64,000 nucleotides of DNA from Candidatus Thorarchaeota archaeon (lineage in GTDB: Archaea; Asgardarchaeota; Thorarchaeia; Thorarchaeales; Thorarchaeaceae): positions 1 through 64,000 of the forward strand of contig JAGXKG010000006.1 of assembly GCA_018335335.1 (NCBI GenBank), in the 5' to 3' direction. The position numbers were made by a program, and so were the translations under genes. Each line of letters opens with the position of its first letter. Within the stretch, counting starts at the first letter, position 1. A model generated the notes under the pieces. That model made no database searches. It was not told the DNA's origin and worked only from the letters and a program-made list of their open reading frames with translations. This document shows, piece by piece, positions 25,903-35,144 of this stretch.

Positions 25903-26967
25903 CTAGGGTTTCATCTGCGCTAGAATTTCCCGGAATCGTGGTTCAGCAAGAATGGCAAGCTGTAGCTTACATAGAAGCTTTGATGTCTCAGCGTAGATCA
26001 CCTGTCGAGTTGCATCACTATCGGTTTCTGCGTTCCTCAAGCTTTCCTCACAGCGTTGGTTCAATCGCTTGATGATTCGCTTCTCCAACTCAGGACCGCC
26101 CCAATCAAATGAATCGAAAGTGGTCTGTGCTTCCAATACCTTCTCCTGCACATTTACCTTTTCTTCTGCAAGAACTGGTTCTACACCTGAGAAGTACTTC
26201 GCAACTGCACGTTCTATTCGTTCAAGCTCATCGGGCATAAGCTCCCTTTCGGGAGGTCTTTTCTTGTGAAGATCTTGGAGCAATCTGGCACCAGGTGCTT
26301 CAGTGAGTAGTCCTCGTATGATTCGCACTATGACTTTCGCTGGCATTTCGATTACATCGCCAATGTATGGTGAACTCGATCTGTACCGATGTAACTCCTT
26401 TAGGACTTCTAGCCAGAACATTGGAAGGAGAATATGGCACCTTTTGGCATATTGATTGATCATGCGTTGAGTAGTGCCAATCAGCCCCCATTCATCATCC
26501 TCAATATCCACTTTCCTATAAGGTTCTTCTTTCGGTGTTTCGAATTCCTGAGTGACCTGTCCTGTTTCTGGAGCTGGTGTAACCTGCGTTTGAACTCTTT
26601 CTACCTCACCGGGGATTGTGGCAGTTTCGCCCTCAAGCAGGGATAGTATTTCAGTAGCAGGCCTTCCCCTAATCTTTGCCAGCTTCTCACGTTCTGCTAG
26701 CCTTGGCAGTAGATTCTCTATTTGCGATAGCCGCTTTATGATGAGACCCATGATGTTAGCTTCTGAATCAGAAATCCCATTCGCTGTTGTGGCATTCTCC
26801 ATCCACTTACGTGTGCGCTGGAGGCCTTGGGTCAACGAATCAACCCGATCTGGGTCTATTCTGCCCTCAATCTCCGAGCTAAGGAGAAAGTGTATCAAGG
26901 TTGAGTTGAGCGTCGAGATAACTAGGAGTCTCTCGACGAGTTCATCTGTTCTCAGTGGTTCACTCAC
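25903..26967 (-). CDS. Helical protein of the tubulin cluster, unknown
   Basis: I do not recognise a family. The 354 residues fall into two helical parts, at about 1-115 and 155-354, separated by a Pro/Glu/Thr-rich linker (TPAPETGQVTQEFETPKEEP). The second part contains DDEWGLIGTTQRMINQYAKR and GLLTEAPGARLLQDL, and ends with a helix-rich tail. No signal peptide, membrane helix or enzyme motif is present. It is the last gene of a same-strand run with the tubulin-family GTPase, 158 bases away, so it may be an adaptor or regulator of that filament. That link rests on position only. Confidence 0.6.
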   Translation of the reverse strand: MSEPLRTDELVERLLVISTLNSTLIHFLLSSEIEGRIDPDRVDSLTQGLQRTRKWMENATTANGISDSEANIMGLIIKRLSQIENLLPRLAEREKLAKIRGRPATEILSLLEGETATIPGEVERVQTQVTPAPETGQVTQEFETPKEEPYRKVDIEDDEWGLIGTTQRMINQYAKRCHILLPMFWLEVLKELHRYRSSSPYIGDVIEMPAKVIVRIIRGLLTEAPGARLLQDLHKKRPPERELMPDELERIERAVAKYFSGVEPVLAEEKVNVQEKVLEAQTTFDSFDWGGPELEKRIIKRLNQRCEESLRNAETDSDATRQVIYAETSKLLCKLQLAILAEPRFREILAQMKP

Positions 26968-27125
26968 TCGCAGCTTCCTCCAAAATAGTTAGTTAATAAA
27001 CTGCCTCGGCTATGCATCAGGGTATGACCACCAATATCAAGATTTCTAGCTCATGGTTAGGTTCCGACGCAAGTCTTGGAACTTGTTTCACCTTATTATG
27101 GATACTTCTCTTTCAAATCTGGCGC

Positions 27126-28517
27126 CTATTCAGTGGGTTGGGTAGAGAAATCTGCGTAGTAGCCAAAAAGCTCGCGAATATCGTTGATTGCATTCACCAA
27201 CTCTCTGCGCTCAACACCCTTTGAACGCTTGAACCACGACTGCTTAAGGGGAGATTTGCCACTGTGCAGGTTCACGAGTTGCGTAGCTTCCTTGACAATC
27301 TGGACGAGTTCGGGTATTTTTGGTAGGCCAAACAGAATCAATAGGTCCGTGGGGGTTTCGTTGTCATATTTCACGTAGCAGGGAGTAACTGCTGCGCCGG
27401 GTGCTGTGAACTGGTTGAGGGACTCCTTGAGATATGCACCGTATTCTGCCTTTGCTATTCTTCGTGAACCCTTAAGGACATAGAAGACCGATTCTGCGTT
27501 TGGCTGTTCTCCAATATCTGCGTAAGATCGTTCTGTTGCCGCATAGTTGACCATTGCCTTCAGCTGGTTTTGCATATTACCTGCATCAGGAATCAGGCCT
27601 GCATCCCGGTAAAGAGCTGGTATGACTACTGGGTCTAGGCGCCTGCTGTAGTCTGCTAGGTCCGTGGTTGGGAAAACGTCCTTTTCTGGTTCATATACCC
27701 CCGGAGAAAGCATGGCATCGATGACTTCAAGTGCAAGTGGGTTTACAAGTTCAACGAAGGCTTGCTCAGTTCTCACATCTTGTGGAGCTGCAGATTCAAG
27801 TGTAGATGGAACCATTCTCTCGATAGAATTCACATTTGCAATATCGACTTCGAGTTCCCTCTGAAGATAATCCACGCTGTCTGTTCTCCTCGACTGGAGA
27901 ATGCGCTTCAGCATAGTTCGATTGCTGAGAAGAATGGTGAGATCAGCGCCGCGCTCCTGCAGCTGTTCTCGAAGAAGTTTTGACATCCCCCACAGCGAGT
28001 TAAGTGCTTCGCTTGATTGACCTTCAAAAGGCAACACTCCAATAACATAGACGAATATTCGCCTACCCTCTTCCTCTTGGAATCTCTGCTTCAGAAGCTT
28101 GATGAGCGCAGGAGTGCCACCGCATCCGGTACCTCCACCAAGACTGGTGAAAATACAGAATCCAGAAACCCCTTCAAAGCCCAGCCCGGCCAGCTGGTCG
28201 AAAATGATGTCCTTGGAATCCATGACAGCTTCATATCCGTCCATGAAACGGCCACCTACACCAATTTCACTTGCTCCATACAAGAGAGTGTGTTCTTTTG
28301 GAATTCCATACTTGTCCCTGACTTTCGTTAGGTCAGCTCTATCTGTATTGATGAGCATGTAGCCCCTCACTCTGGAGGGCAGTTTCTTGTCTCTGCTTGA
28401 TTGCAGGTAGGAGCCAACGATATTCGAACCACATTCGCCAATTCCTATAGCGAATACTTCGGCAGCTCGAGCTGATTCTCCTTCAGTTCCTGCTGATCCC
28501 ATTCCTTGCATAGTCAT
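27126..28517 (-). CDS. Divergent tubulin/FtsZ-superfamily GTPase
   Basis: The 463-residue protein keeps the nucleotide-binding features of the family: IGIGECGSNIV at 24-34 (phosphate loop T1), NTDRADL at 57-63, GGGTGCGG at 127-134 (the tubulin signature), and VLPFEGQ at 161-167. The catalytic T7 loop appears as TTDLADY at 284-290, with both acidic residues that the next subunit uses to hydrolyse GTP. So it is likely an active, polymer-forming GTPase. Sequence between motifs differs clearly from FtsZ1, FtsZ2 and eukaryotic tubulin. The C-terminus is basic, then ends in FGYYADF. The start has a strong ribosome site (AAGGTGG) and follows the 912-residue coiled-coil gene by 12 bases, so the two are probably translated together. 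Confidence 0.85.
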   Translation of the reverse strand: MTMQGMGSAGTEGESARAAEVFAIGIGECGSNIVGSYLQSSRDKKLPSRVRGYMLINTDRADLTKVRDKYGIPKEHTLLYGASEIGVGGRFMDGYEAVMDSKDIIFDQLAGLGFEGVSGFCIFTSLGGGTGCGGTPALIKLLKQRFQEEEGRRIFVYVIGVLPFEGQSSEALNSLWGMSKLLREQLQERGADLTILLSNRTMLKRILQSRRTDSVDYLQRELEVDIANVNSIERMVPSTLESAAPQDVRTEQAFVELVNPLALEVIDAMLSPGVYEPEKDVFPTTDLADYSRRLDPVVIPALYRDAGLIPDAGNMQNQLKAMVNYAATERSYADIGEQPNAESVFYVLKGSRRIAKAEYGAYLKESLNQFTAPGAAVTPCYVKYDNETPTDLLILFGLPKIPELVQIVKEATQLVNLHSGKSPLKQSWFKRSKGVERRELVNAINDIRELFGYYADFSTQPTE

Positions 28518-28529
28518 CGTCCACCTTGT

Positions 28530-31268
28530 CTATTCTCGTTTTTCTACCATAGTATCGGCTATTACACGCATCGCCCAGGAGAGATAGGAAACAATATCTT
28601 CTTTGCTGTAGTTGTCCTTAATCTCCCTTATAGCGTCCTCAATGAACTTGTTTCTATCATCAACTGGGGCTGCTGGTGTGAATCCGGACATATACATGCG
28701 CAACGACTTGTGCCAATCATCCATTTTCTTGGCTTGCTGTACCCATCCGGTTTGAAGCTCCTTCATTTCCTTGAACTTTGTTATTGCAGTATCAAGTATT
28801 TCGGCATTTTGTAGTTCTTCTTGTAGTTTTTCCATACGGTTAAGCGGATAGACTTTCTGGCTGAATTCCTTGGGGTGCTTGTCGTAAACCCGACGAATCG
28901 TGGAGTAGTATTTGCTCTCCTCTGAAAGCTGCTCATGCAATCCTGTTTGATTCTTCCTTGCAATTTCCTTGATTACATCAAGCATTTCCTCTTGGATATT
29001 GGCCATGGTAAGGCATACATCAAGAGCCTCTGTGATTTCTGTGTCATCATTGGCTATCTCTTCAGGAACCTGATCAAGCAGGTTGTTTAAGCGTTCTACA
29101 AAATCTGTCATACCTTCTTGTTCGAAGATGGATATTGCTCCCTTAAGCTGCTCATATGCTTGATCTGCCCTACTGCCTATCTTCTGCTGAAGTTCATTTG
29201 AAGAAGTCAAAGCACGTAGTTCATCATATGTCTCTGCTGCAGCTTCTAATTCACGAGGTGGATTGTGCTTGATGGTTCGCAATCTTGCTAACTCTTCATC
29301 CATCAGCACACCGACCTTCGCAGCTTGTTCAAAGGATTCTATGAGTTCATCGACTTCATCTACTAGAAGTTCGACGATTTCATCGGTGATATCGTTCTCG
29401 TAGATGTCAATCATTTTCCGAGCTCTGGCTGGCAATTTGAACACGGAATCAGCAGCGACTCCGACATTGTTTAGTTTGCTGATTGAATCTTGGACCTCAG
29501 CGGGCATCTTGACTCCAGCACCCATGAGTTTGGCTGCTGCGAGTCGAATTTTGACTCCAAGTCTATAGCGCAAGTTCTCAATGGCTTCTTTTGCCTTCAC
29601 AAGGATGCTATCCTTTATTGTCCTCATCTCGGAGCGAATTGCACCGAATTCGTCAAGCTCTTCTATTGTGGATACGCCATCTTCTAAGTCCACAATTATC
29701 GGTAGGAATAGCTCTGCGTACTCTGGCTTGATAGTTTGGAGATCGTTGATAATAACCTCGAGTTCCTGCTTAGCGGCGTCTCTGAATGTAGCCACGCCGC
29801 TCTCAACAGCATCGCGGAGATTATCCAGAGACTCCAGCAAATACACTAGCCCGCCCTGCAATTCATCTACTTCTGGAGCTTTCTTGCTAAGTTGAGCGTA
29901 GTCAAGCACACGATCTGCTGAGGTTGCTAGTTCATTGAATCGTTGCAAGTAGCCTCGGATTTCTTCAGTAACTGTATTCCGATATCTCTCTTGCATTTTA
30001 CTAGCTTTCAAGTGGAGCTTGATCATGTCATTGATTTCTGCTTTATCGAGCTTCTTTTTCGCATCTGCGATGAATTCCCTGACTTTGAGTATATTCTTGA
30101 TACCTGTGTCTTCAGGACGTTCAGTAGCTTTTTCAATCTCTTCTAACACTTCTTGGATTTGATCCTTTAGGGCTATTTTGACTTGTCCTCGCCATTCAAT
30201 CATCTCTTGGTATGATGACAAAAGACCAGCTACATCTTCACTTTCTGAGATTGCTGTGGGTGGTTCGGGAATCATATCCGAGCTAGTTGGTATGCCCCCT
30301 TCCACAACTTTTGATGTAACACTATGTTTAATGTTGATAATCTTGTCTCTGAGCATGTTTGCCATTTTCTGTTTGGATGACCGTAGTTGGCTTTCCAAAC
30401 TTACGAGAGAGGTGAGATTATCTGTTTTGGTGGCATCTCTGGCTATGCTTCTGATTTCTTTTGAGTAATCTATTGGCAGATCTAGCCCTAATCGAGACGC
30501 CGTATCAACTGAAGCTTGAAGTGATTCTACTTCAGAAACAAGCGAGGCTGCCAGCATTCGACTCACTTCGTCCTTTCGACCGTCAAGATAGGACTTTTCC
30601 GCCTTGAGTTTCTCCATGGATTCAACAAGGTCATTGATGGGTTGGCCTTCTACGCCATTCATAGAAACCGTTGCGGAAACCTCTCCTCTGTCAATTGTTA
30701 TGTGTCTCTCGTAAGTTTCTAAGGTGCGCTTGTTTTCATCGAGTAAAGAACCTACTTGTCTTGCAACTTCTCTGTGCAATGCTGAATATTTATCGGAATA
30801 CTCCTTCAGGAATTGGTAGAGCTCTTTGAAATCCTTTACATCTCCAGCTCCTACCGGAGGGAATTCAAGCGCTTGTAATGTGTTGGTTTTTGCTGATGAT
30901 ATAATCTGGAGCCGCTGCCCGAGCTGAATAGTCTGTTGATATTCGTGTCGTACCTCGTCAGCCAAATCTCTTACTACTCTCATGAAACCTTCTCTGAGTT
31001 CACCTTGTGTTTTCTCAAGTTGATCTGAAAGTTTTCTTTTCTTGAGAAAGTTTATGCCTGATGTCCCTTCCAGTTCCTCCTCAATTTGCGTTAGCTTGGC
31101 AAATACATCGTACAAGTGACGCATTGGCCGTTTGAGTTTTTCATCAGTCTTTGGATTCAAGCGCACAAGTATGCTTTTTGCTTCAGAGAGCCTGTCTAGT
31201 TCTCTCCTCCATTTTGTAGTATTCAAAGGGCCTACCTCCAGATAGTCTTCTTCAAAGTTGTCAACCAC
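28530..31268 (-). CDS. 912-residue coiled-coil protein linked to the tubulin-family GTPase
   Basis: Almost the whole chain is helical with heptad-like hydrophobic spacing and very high Glu/Lys content. It has no signal peptide, membrane helix, ATPase motif or known domain. Short Gly/Pro-marked segments recur at about 260, 323, 583 and 651 (LGLDLPIDYSKEI, GGIPTSSDM, GAGVKMPAEVQDSI, VGVLMDEELARL) and may mark breaks or hinges between helical repeats. The chain ends only 12 bases before the GTPase start, so a structural partner of the filament is a reasonable inference. Alternatives are a scaffold or a cytoskeletal crosslinker. The ATG at 31268 follows a gap of about 190 bases after the TPR gene. 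Confidence 0.7.
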   Translation of the reverse strand: MVDNFEEDYLEVGPLNTTKWRRELDRLSEAKSILVRLNPKTDEKLKRPMRHLYDVFAKLTQIEEELEGTSGINFLKKRKLSDQLEKTQGELREGFMRVVRDLADEVRHEYQQTIQLGQRLQIISSAKTNTLQALEFPPVGAGDVKDFKELYQFLKEYSDKYSALHREVARQVGSLLDENKRTLETYERHITIDRGEVSATVSMNGVEGQPINDLVESMEKLKAEKSYLDGRKDEVSRMLAASLVSEVESLQASVDTASRLGLDLPIDYSKEIRSIARDATKTDNLTSLVSLESQLRSSKQKMANMLRDKIINIKHSVTSKVVEGGIPTSSDMIPEPPTAISESEDVAGLLSSYQEMIEWRGQVKIALKDQIQEVLEEIEKATERPEDTGIKNILKVREFIADAKKKLDKAEINDMIKLHLKASKMQERYRNTVTEEIRGYLQRFNELATSADRVLDYAQLSKKAPEVDELQGGLVYLLESLDNLRDAVESGVATFRDAAKQELEVIINDLQTIKPEYAELFLPIIVDLEDGVSTIEELDEFGAIRSEMRTIKDSILVKAKEAIENLRYRLGVKIRLAAAKLMGAGVKMPAEVQDSISKLNNVGVAADSVFKLPARARKMIDIYENDITDEIVELLVDEVDELIESFEQAAKVGVLMDEELARLRTIKHNPPRELEAAAETYDELRALTSSNELQQKIGSRADQAYEQLKGAISIFEQEGMTDFVERLNNLLDQVPEEIANDDTEITEALDVCLTMANIQEEMLDVIKEIARKNQTGLHEQLSEESKYYSTIRRVYDKHPKEFSQKVYPLNRMEKLQEELQNAEILDTAITKFKEMKELQTGWVQQAKKMDDWHKSLRMYMSGFTPAAPVDDRNKFIEDAIREIKDNYSKEDIVSYLSWAMRVIADTMVEKRE

Positions 31269-31457
31269 ATATTAAAGTGTATTTCGCGAATATTCGGAAC
31301 TATTCCAAATTGATGCATTAGATTGCATTATTTCGAAATAGCTGGTTGCCGCTGCGGTTTCCTTCTATCCCTTAGTTATAATAACCTTGTATTGCAAATC
31401 ATGACAATTCCAAGTGACAAACTTCTAAATCTGTTCTTTGACAGAAATACGGCTTTG

Positions 31458-32093
31458 CTATGACGCTTCGCCCAACTTCTCAACCTCATCATCTACATCA
31501 GACCATTCCTCAATAAGGTCCTCGAAATTCGGGTCTAATGATGTAGCATAGTCAAGTGCTATCGCAGCAGCCTCTTCGTCCCCCAACATCAAATAACATA
31601 CTGCGCAGTTATACCAAGCCTCAGCATGATTTGGGTTGAGACGCAGGACTTTTTCCAGAGCTAGAAGGGCTTTTCTCCACTCCTCTTCAATAAGGTGTGC
31701 TGCAGCCAGAAGTAGCCAGTGCCGCCAGTTTCTTGGTGATAATTCTAAGCTTTTCCTCAGAGATTCTACACTTTCCGATTGCTGATTTAAAAGAAGATGA
31801 AGATAGCCCTTATCTGCCCATGCTCGCTGTGCTCCCGGCTCGATTCTCAGTAAATTCTCTAGGGCGTCAATTGCTTGGTGTGGCTGTTTCATCTCGATTT
31901 GACAGGCGATGAGTGTTTTCCATGCTTCAGCATTGTTTGGATGGATTCTCAGAGTTTCTTGAAGTGCATCTACTGCCTCGCTATATCTTGCTCTATTGAT
32001 GAGAGCTGTTGCCTTCTCCAGGGAATCCCCTGTTTGTTGGCTCCGAGGTGTATTATTGGTCATTAATTCGTTTGCTCCCTGTACTTGTGGCAT
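31458..32093 (-). CDS. TPR-repeat protein
   Basis: About five tetratricopeptide repeats cover residues 22-195: for example ARYSEAVDALQETLRIHPNN, HQAIDALENLLRIEPGAQ, SESVESLRKSLELSPRN and WRKALLALEKVLRLNPNH. The tail is acidic (EEWSDVDDEVEK). Such solenoids bind other proteins, so it is likely an assembly or adaptor protein. It is encoded just upstream of the coiled-coil and tubulin-family genes on the same strand, with about 190 bases between, which suggests, but does not prove, a shared role. An internal ATG at MTNNTPRS is a possible alternative start. Confidence 0.8.
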   Translation of the reverse strand: MPQVQGANELMTNNTPRSQQTGDSLEKATALINRARYSEAVDALQETLRIHPNNAEAWKTLIACQIEMKQPHQAIDALENLLRIEPGAQRAWADKGYLHLLLNQQSESVESLRKSLELSPRNWRHWLLLAAAHLIEEEWRKALLALEKVLRLNPNHAEAWYNCAVCYLMLGDEEAAAIALDYATSLDPNFEDLIEEWSDVDDEVEKLGEAS

Positions 32094-32215
32094 CTACTGT
32101 TTGGGCCAAAGTGGCAATCATTCACAAAAAAGGGTTGTTCTGAATGCAATCGTGTCAAAATAGTGGAACGAGGGATAGGAACGGGGAAATCCGCTCCGAA
32201 TTCCATTAATGGAAT

Positions 32216-32626
32216 CTATTCTTCCCAACCGACCATCTCAATCTTGACGATACCACCAAGGACGGCTGTTGCATTCGGAGTGACAAGCTTGATGGGCCAT
32301 TCATCTCTTTCAAGAAGCTTGTCATTTTTCCAGCCAGCAACTATTGTGCTCATATTGTCTGCAATTTGGTCGATTGATAGTGTAACATTCATCCCTTCAC
32401 CATCGTAGAGTGTCACATTATAGTGCGTTGCTAGTGCTAGACTTGAATTGAAGGTAAAGTGGGTATCATTGCCGCCATCGGTCGCTGCAACGAGTACGTA
32501 AAGTGTCAATCCGTTGTATGTATCACCGTTCATTTTTATCTTAGTCCGATGGTGATTACATGATGCGCCAGCGTAGTAATCATCATGGCTCATGTTGAAG
32601 TGATCTACCCCGTCCAGCTCAACCTG
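32216..32626 (-). pseudogene. Third domain of the molybdopterin-oxidoreductase-like protein, beyond an in-frame TAG
   Basis: This stretch continues the upstream gene in the same frame; only the TAG at 32627-32629 separates them. Reading on gives VELDGVDHFNMS, which matches the start of the second domain (LTVEREEGTTEFSMS), then NGDTYNGLTLYVLVAATDGG and further strands like those of the other two domains. An ATG at 32593 would start after the first strand, so this part is unlikely to be a free-standing gene. It may be a decayed domain, a readthrough extension, or the result of a sequence error. Other genes here use TAG as a normal stop. Confidence 0.6.
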
Positions 32627-33694
32627 CTAGTCCGGTACTTCTTCAATTAGCGTTAGCCTAACAACATCTTTATTCCAAAAATGGCCATCGGTGAAATTGC
32701 CGTCTTCATTGATTAGGACGGCACGAAGTGGACCGACTCCTGAAGGAAGACTTCCGCCTTCATCAGCCCATGCCAGTGAGAGATTGCAGGCTATTGTTCC
32801 GATTTCATCTCCTGTCTCGGGGTCGTAACCGGGGAAATATCCGGGTTCAACCTGCGTTGTGTTGTAGTACGTCGTGTAGCCATCACTTGCCATGGCTTCT
32901 ACTGTGTAGTTTGTAGGTATTAGACCCGTAGCACTCAGGACGGTCTCAAATGTTATCCCTGTGTAGGTATGTGGCCCTTCCATGGTACCTGAAGATTTGA
33001 CATAACCCCCTGTTCCTGTTATCGTATCCATTTCTTTCAATTCACTCATGCTGAATTCTGTTGTTCCTTCTTCTCGTTCAACAGTGAGTGCTGTTGGTTC
33101 GGGTGTCTCAACTTTTAGCGTATCGACCATCCGGATACAGGTTGGTCCCGCTGATCCCATGAAATACTCATCAGGAGTTGTTTGATTGGCATCTTCATTT
33201 GAATAGTACCCGTCCTCAGTAAGGAAGATAATCCTGTAACCATCTTCCCAGTCGGGAACTTCAGTTCCGTTGTATTCGTAACCAAGAATCATATCTCCTT
33301 GGATTGCCTGAATTGTCTCGTTGGGGTATACCTTGGAATATGGAAATGTGACAGCATAGCCATCGGTGGCGTTTATTGTAAGTATCTGGTTACTTTCCAT
33401 GCCGCCAACGAGTTCATCAAGCAAATAGGAAACTTTGATTCCGCTGTAGTTTCCTTGACCTCTTATATTTCCGTAAGAGTTCTGGAACGAAGCAAACCCC
33501 TCTATGGTTTCCATTGCTTTGATCTCATTCAATGAGATATTCGTGGCCTCATCTGGTGTAGCAATTCCTATTTCTGGACCGCCAGGCTGTACACTCGGTT
33601 GCATCAACATGATAACACCGAACGCAGCCCCTGCTATGACAATTACAACAGCAATAAACGCTGCAAGTTTCTTCGTGTCTGGACTGCTCGACAT
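32627..33694 (-). CDS. Membrane-anchored protein with two oxidoreductase-molybdopterin-like domains
   Basis: After a short cytoplasmic leader, one helix (AFIAVVIVIAGAAFGVIMLM) anchors or exports the protein. Two repeats follow, at about 45-200 and 205-355. Both begin with a strand and the phrase SLNEIKAM or SMSELKEMD, then a G-rich loop with YSGIKVSYLL or YTGITFETVL, then ATDGYAVTF or ASDGYTTYY. This resembles the fold of the molybdopterin-binding domain of sulfite-oxidase-type enzymes, but the cofactor-ligand cysteine is not evident, so catalysis is doubtful. Many Asn-X-Ser/Thr sites suggest an outside location. A third copy lies beyond the stop. Confidence 0.65.
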   Translation of the reverse strand: MSSSPDTKKLAAFIAVVIVIAGAAFGVIMLMQPSVQPGGPEIGIATPDEATNISLNEIKAMETIEGFASFQNSYGNIRGQGNYSGIKVSYLLDELVGGMESNQILTINATDGYAVTFPYSKVYPNETIQAIQGDMILGYEYNGTEVPDWEDGYRIIFLTEDGYYSNEDANQTTPDEYFMGSAGPTCIRMVDTLKVETPEPTALTVEREEGTTEFSMSELKEMDTITGTGGYVKSSGTMEGPHTYTGITFETVLSATGLIPTNYTVEAMASDGYTTYYNTTQVEPGYFPGYDPETGDEIGTIACNLSLAWADEGGSLPSGVGPLRAVLINEDGNFTDGHFWNKDVVRLTLIEEVPD

Positions 33695-33876
33695 TCTCTA
33701 ACACCCTAACGTTATGTACAGCCAAACATTTCGTAATGTGATATATAGCTTAGGGAATAGCTCTAGAACAGTCTAGCATGCCCTCTTTGCTCAAAGAAGA
33801 AACGACAAACAAGAAAAGCGTCACTACGGTGGGTATTTGTCAGTTTGATTTCTATGATAGTCTATCAAATATGATT

Positions 33877-34635
33877 CTAGGTCTGGCTATCCCGTTCCTC
33901 TTCAAATGACCCATGGCATGGGACCAAGTCGCGGCCTGCCTTCACTGGGGTTTCTCCTGCTTGTGAACTTATCTGAAGGAGCATGTGATTGTTTGAAGGT
34001 TCGCAAAAATACTGGAACACTTCGAAGTAGTAACCATCGCTGCTGGTTCCCCTGAACGACTTGGCTTCGTGGCTATAGATTTCGGTTGTCGTCGAGCTGA
34101 TATCCTCACTTCGAGGCTCCATTACCTCTTTCCTGATTTTGCTGAATGCCTCTATGACAGGTTCCTGCTCGTTGTCCCACATCAGCAAGTAAACAACGAG
34201 ATCGTTGTCAACGAAGGTTGCTGCTTGGAGACTACCCTGTTGCTTATCGCCACGGGTATTCCGAAAGTGCCAATCATTTGTTAAATCGAAATTGAATGGA
34301 GTTTCTGGTGGGCTGTGTCTTCCGACAAAGCCTGCTGACATGAGAACGGCTCCTGAAGCTAGGGCGAAAACAGATACAATGAATGGGTGGACTAAATAGA
34401 GAGAAATCGCAATGACAACAAGTCCGGCTGTTATGAGTAGTGACCGATCCTGTAGTTGAACATTGAAACAAACGGTCCCTCCAAGTATGAAAATGAGAGC
34501 AGCCACAATCATGAAGGGAATCTGTGCTCCAATGACATCAATGCCAAGCATGACATCAGCTACGACAGCAAACGCGACTACGAAACCTGACACTATCACA
34601 AGTATAGTGCCAATCTGGGACAGTTGCTGTCTCAA
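33877..34635 (-). CDS. Membrane protein with four helices and a soluble C-terminal domain, unknown
   Basis: The 252 residues have four hydrophobic helices in the first ~105 residues (starting IGTILVIVSGFVVAFAVVADV), then a soluble part with alternating strands and helices (LVVYLLMWDNEQEPVIEAFS, YYFEVFQYF). The C-terminus is acidic. I recognise no family. It is followed on the same strand, further down, by the molybdopterin-like gene after 182 bases and preceded by RidA at 27 bases. The close spacing with RidA suggests joint transcription, but no shared function is visible. Confidence 0.55.
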   Translation of the reverse strand: MRQQLSQIGTILVIVSGFVVAFAVVADVMLGIDVIGAQIPFMIVAALIFILGGTVCFNVQLQDRSLLITAGLVVIAISLYLVHPFIVSVFALASGAVLMSAGFVGRHSPPETPFNFDLTNDWHFRNTRGDKQQGSLQAATFVDNDLVVYLLMWDNEQEPVIEAFSKIRKEVMEPRSEDISSTTTEIYSHEAKSFRGTSSDGYYFEVFQYFCEPSNNHMLLQISSQAGETPVKAGRDLVPCHGSFEEERDSQT

Positions 34636-34662
34636 GGGATTCTCTCCTTACGCATTTTCGAT

Positions 34663-35040
34663 TTACTGAAGTGCTATAGTCTCGATTTCTATACCCACAT
34701 GCTTTGGAAGCCTTCGAACTTCTACTGCTGCTCTGGCTGGAGGCTCATCACCAAACCATTTGGCATATTCTTCGTTCATCTCGCCGAAATCATCCATGTT
34801 CTTTAGGAAAACTGTAACCTTCACAACCTTATCCATGGATGAGCCTGCTGCCTCAAGTACTGCCTTGATGTTACTCAGGCATTGTTTTGTTTGGTTGGTA
34901 ATTGTGCCTGTTACTATCTCACCTGTGTCAGGCTCCATGGGTATTTGACCCGAACAGAATATGAGCTCTCCGGTTTTGATTGCCTGTGAATAAGGTCCAA
35001 CCGCCTGCGGCGCGTCTTTGGTGTGCACTACTTCTCTCAT
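34663..35040 (-). CDS. ridA: RidA-family reactive intermediate deaminase
   Basis: This 125-residue protein matches the RidA/YjgF family: [54 protein letters not shown] and the final [18 protein letters not shown], which carries the conserved arginine near residue 107. RidA trimers hydrolyse reactive enamines and imines formed by pyridoxal-phosphate enzymes, protecting metabolism. It lies about 105 bases downstream of carbamate kinase on the same strand; in fermenting microbes both often serve arginine or amino-acid breakdown. Confidence 0.92.
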   Translation of the reverse strand: MREVVHTKDAPQAVGPYSQAIKTGELIFCSGQIPMEPDTGEIVTGTITNQTKQCLSNIKAVLEAAGSSMDKVVKVTVFLKNMDDFGEMNEEYAKWFGDEPPARAAVEVRRLPKHVGIEIETIALQ

Positions 35041-35144
35041 TTTTCTTCACCTTTTAATTCACAAATCTATGTATTAATTTATCCTCTTACGTCATCAGGG
35101 TTTTAAGACATATCTGAGCTTTTCGCTCTTAATGAAGACCTCTT

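Noticed and set aside
32627-32629. TAG read as pyrrolysine
   Set aside because: Many genes in the window end at TAG, and no pyl genes are seen, so a recoded TAG is unlikely; a mutation or sequence error is simpler.
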